Source of the DNA: DASQVO01 sp035640715 | Lineage (GTDB): Bacteria; Actinomycetota; Actinomycetes; Streptosporangiales; Streptosporangiaceae | NCBI GenBank assembly: GCA_035640715.1 | Contig: DASQVO010000470.1 | Span: 1-7,205 of the forward strand | DNA: 7,205 nt | Direction: 5' to 3' | Shown here: positions 6,373 to 7,205 of the stretch, piece after piece | Position numbering within the stretch: the first letter of the stretch is position 1 | How the letters are laid out: each line of letters begins with the position of its first letter | Made by a program: the position numbers and the translations under genes | The notes under the pieces: model-generated | What the model was told of the DNA's origin: nothing | Databases searched by the model: none | Seen by the model: only the letters and a program-made list of their open reading frames with translations

Positions 6373-6593
6373 GAGACAACCTTTGCAGATCGCTTGACAT
6401 CATTCCCCCGGCCGCAGCGCGGCGTGTCGGGCCAGAGCTCCCCAGGCCGGAGCTTCCCGGGGGAAGCCTGCCCGCGCGGATCTCAGTCGCCAGACACTTC
6501 CCGTTGTATTGAGACAATATTCATTGTAACGTTTTTACGTCCCGGCCATCTATGGAGACGCCGACAGCGGACGCCAGGAGACAAGGAGACACC
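6373..6593. promoter_or_regulatory. Divergent MerR / SDR control region
   Basis: This 221-bp region is GC-rich near the regulator and AT-rich at 6504-6540. The AT-rich part has overlapping inverted repeats: TATTG-aga-CAATA (6507-6519) and ACAAT-attc-ATTGT (6514-6527), followed by ACGT-tttt-ACGT (6529-6540). A possible SDR promoter is TTGTAT (6504-6509) with a 17-bp spacer to TAACGT (6527-6532), placing the dyad between the two boxes as MerR operators usually are. A second dyad, GCTTCCC-gg-GGGAAGC, lies at 6452-6467. In front of the SDR, AAGGAG at 6583-6588 is a good ribosome site that selects the GTG at 6594. Promoter boxes are weak matches and operator function is inferred. Confidence 0.45.
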
Positions 6594-7205
6594 GTGCCTC
6601 GCGAGACTCTGCGCAGCCTCTCGTCCCGTTCGGCGTTCACCGGGCGTACGGCGATCGTCACGGGCGCCTCGGGCGCGTTCGGCTCGGCGACGCGAAAGTG
6701 CTCCGGTATCTCGGCGCCCACGCGACCGGCATCGACATCACACCCGCCAAAGGGGTGCTGGCCTGCGACGTCACCGACGACGACCAGGTCCGCGCCGTAG
6801 TCGCCGAGGCCATTGAGCGGCTCGGCGGCCACCTGGACACGCTCGTCCACTACGCGGGGATCGGGCCAGCGACCGATATCGGGCACGCCCCGGGCTCCGA
6901 CGTACGGGAGGCGCTGGAGGTCAACCTGCTCGGCACGTGGCGGGTTACGGCCGCTGCCCTGCCGGCTCTGCTGCGTGCCCGCGGGCGCGTGATCGTCACC
7001 GCGTCACTGCTGGCGGGGGGTGACCATGCCGTTCACCGGCGCCTACACGGTCTCCAAGCGCGCCCTCACCGCCTACGCCGACGTCCTCCGGATGGAGTAC
7101 GGCACCCACCTCAGCGTGACCACCGTCTACCCCGGTTACGTCAACACCCCCATCCACGACCGGTCGCGCGCGGCCGGCGTGTCCCTGGACGGCCTCGTGC
7201 CCGCG
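6594..7205 (+). pseudogene. Short-chain dehydrogenase/reductase, frame-disrupted and cut by the window end
   Basis: NAD(P)-dependent SDR-fold oxidoreductase; the substrate cannot be inferred. The GTG start has AAGGAG five bases upstream. The N-terminal part in the first frame reads FTGRTAIVTGASGAFGSAT, the Rossmann dinucleotide loop. At about 6690-6694 one base appears missing, and similarity continues in the next frame with AKVLRYLGAHATGIDIT, CDVTDDDQVR, LDTLVHYAGIG, EVNLLGTW and RVIVTASLLAG (catalytic Ser codon at 7004). At the six-G run 7015-7020 one extra base returns it to the first frame: VTMPFTGAYTVSKRALTAYADVLRMEYGT with catalytic Tyr at 7044 and Lys at 7056. The GIDI acidic residue after the second strand suggests NAD(H). 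The first frame alone stops at 6800. It is either a decaying gene or carries two sequence errors. The 3' end lies outside the window. Confidence 0.85.

Noticed and set aside
6394..6399. Perfect TTGACA -35 hexamer on the plus strand
   Set aside because: No -10 box follows at 16-19 bp in the GC-rich sequence, and it lies about 195 bp before the SDR start. Probably chance.
6552..6593. ATG at 6552 as the SDR start
   Set aside because: The GTG at 6594 has AAGGAG five bases upstream and begins close to the SDR Rossmann strand; the ATG has no such site and adds an unrelated tail.
5569..6816. 415-codon plus-strand open frame opposite the MerR gene
   Set aside because: Its composition (Arg, Gly, Pro, Ala) and antisense position to a clear MerR-family gene show it is a shadow. 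It also crosses the control region and the SDR start.
1..7205. CRISPR array, retron, or other multi-gene defence system
   Set aside because: No regularly spaced repeats and no reverse transcriptase, nuclease-helicase or Cas-like protein were seen. The only defence- or stability-type genes are vapBC.

Overview
The window looks like the chromosome of a GC-rich actinomycete. The evidence is very high G+C in all core genes, GTG and TTG starts, starts without Shine-Dalgarno sites but with a -10 box six bases upstream, an actinobacterial-type VapBC module, and a PEP carboxylase and acyl-CoA carboxylase typical of the group. I cannot name the genus.

Left part (about 7-4482) is core metabolism. A complete phosphoenolpyruvate carboxylase gene (ppc, minus strand) is divergent from a complete acyl-CoA carboxylase beta subunit gene (pccB-like, plus strand), with a 120-bp shared upstream region. 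Both enzymes fix bicarbonate and feed the C4-dicarboxylate pool: PEP to oxaloacetate, and propionyl-CoA to methylmalonyl-CoA and on to succinyl-CoA.

Middle part (about 4483-5619) is an accessory island. It holds a compact vapBC toxin-antitoxin operon on the minus strand with an unusually clear promoter-operator. This abuts the 3' remnant of a tyrosine-recombinase (integrase) gene on the plus strand. About 30 bp beyond the integrase stop lies a perfect 3' half of a tRNA-Phe(GAA) gene on the minus strand, running from the anticodon stem through an encoded CCA. An integrase next to a tRNA 3' half is the signature of an integrative element that uses tRNA-Phe as attachment site. The 5' two thirds or so of the integrase gene and the 5' half of the tRNA are absent, so this is a scar or a junction rather than an intact element.

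Right part (5611-7205) holds a MerR-family regulator (minus strand), whose stop codon lies inside the tRNA anticodon-loop sequence. It is divergent from a short-chain dehydrogenase/reductase gene (plus strand, runs off the window). The SDR frame is broken by two compensating single-base indels, and two signature motifs also carry substitutions. The 221-bp region between them has an AT-rich palindromic segment that is a plausible MerR operator.

There is no stretch over 300 bp without a gene. I found no CRISPR array, rRNA, complete tRNA or intact insertion sequence. The most interesting part is the cluster of vapBC, integrase remnant, tRNA-Phe half and MerR stop codon. I see recombination scars and a toxin-antitoxin module there, not a clearly new multi-gene system.
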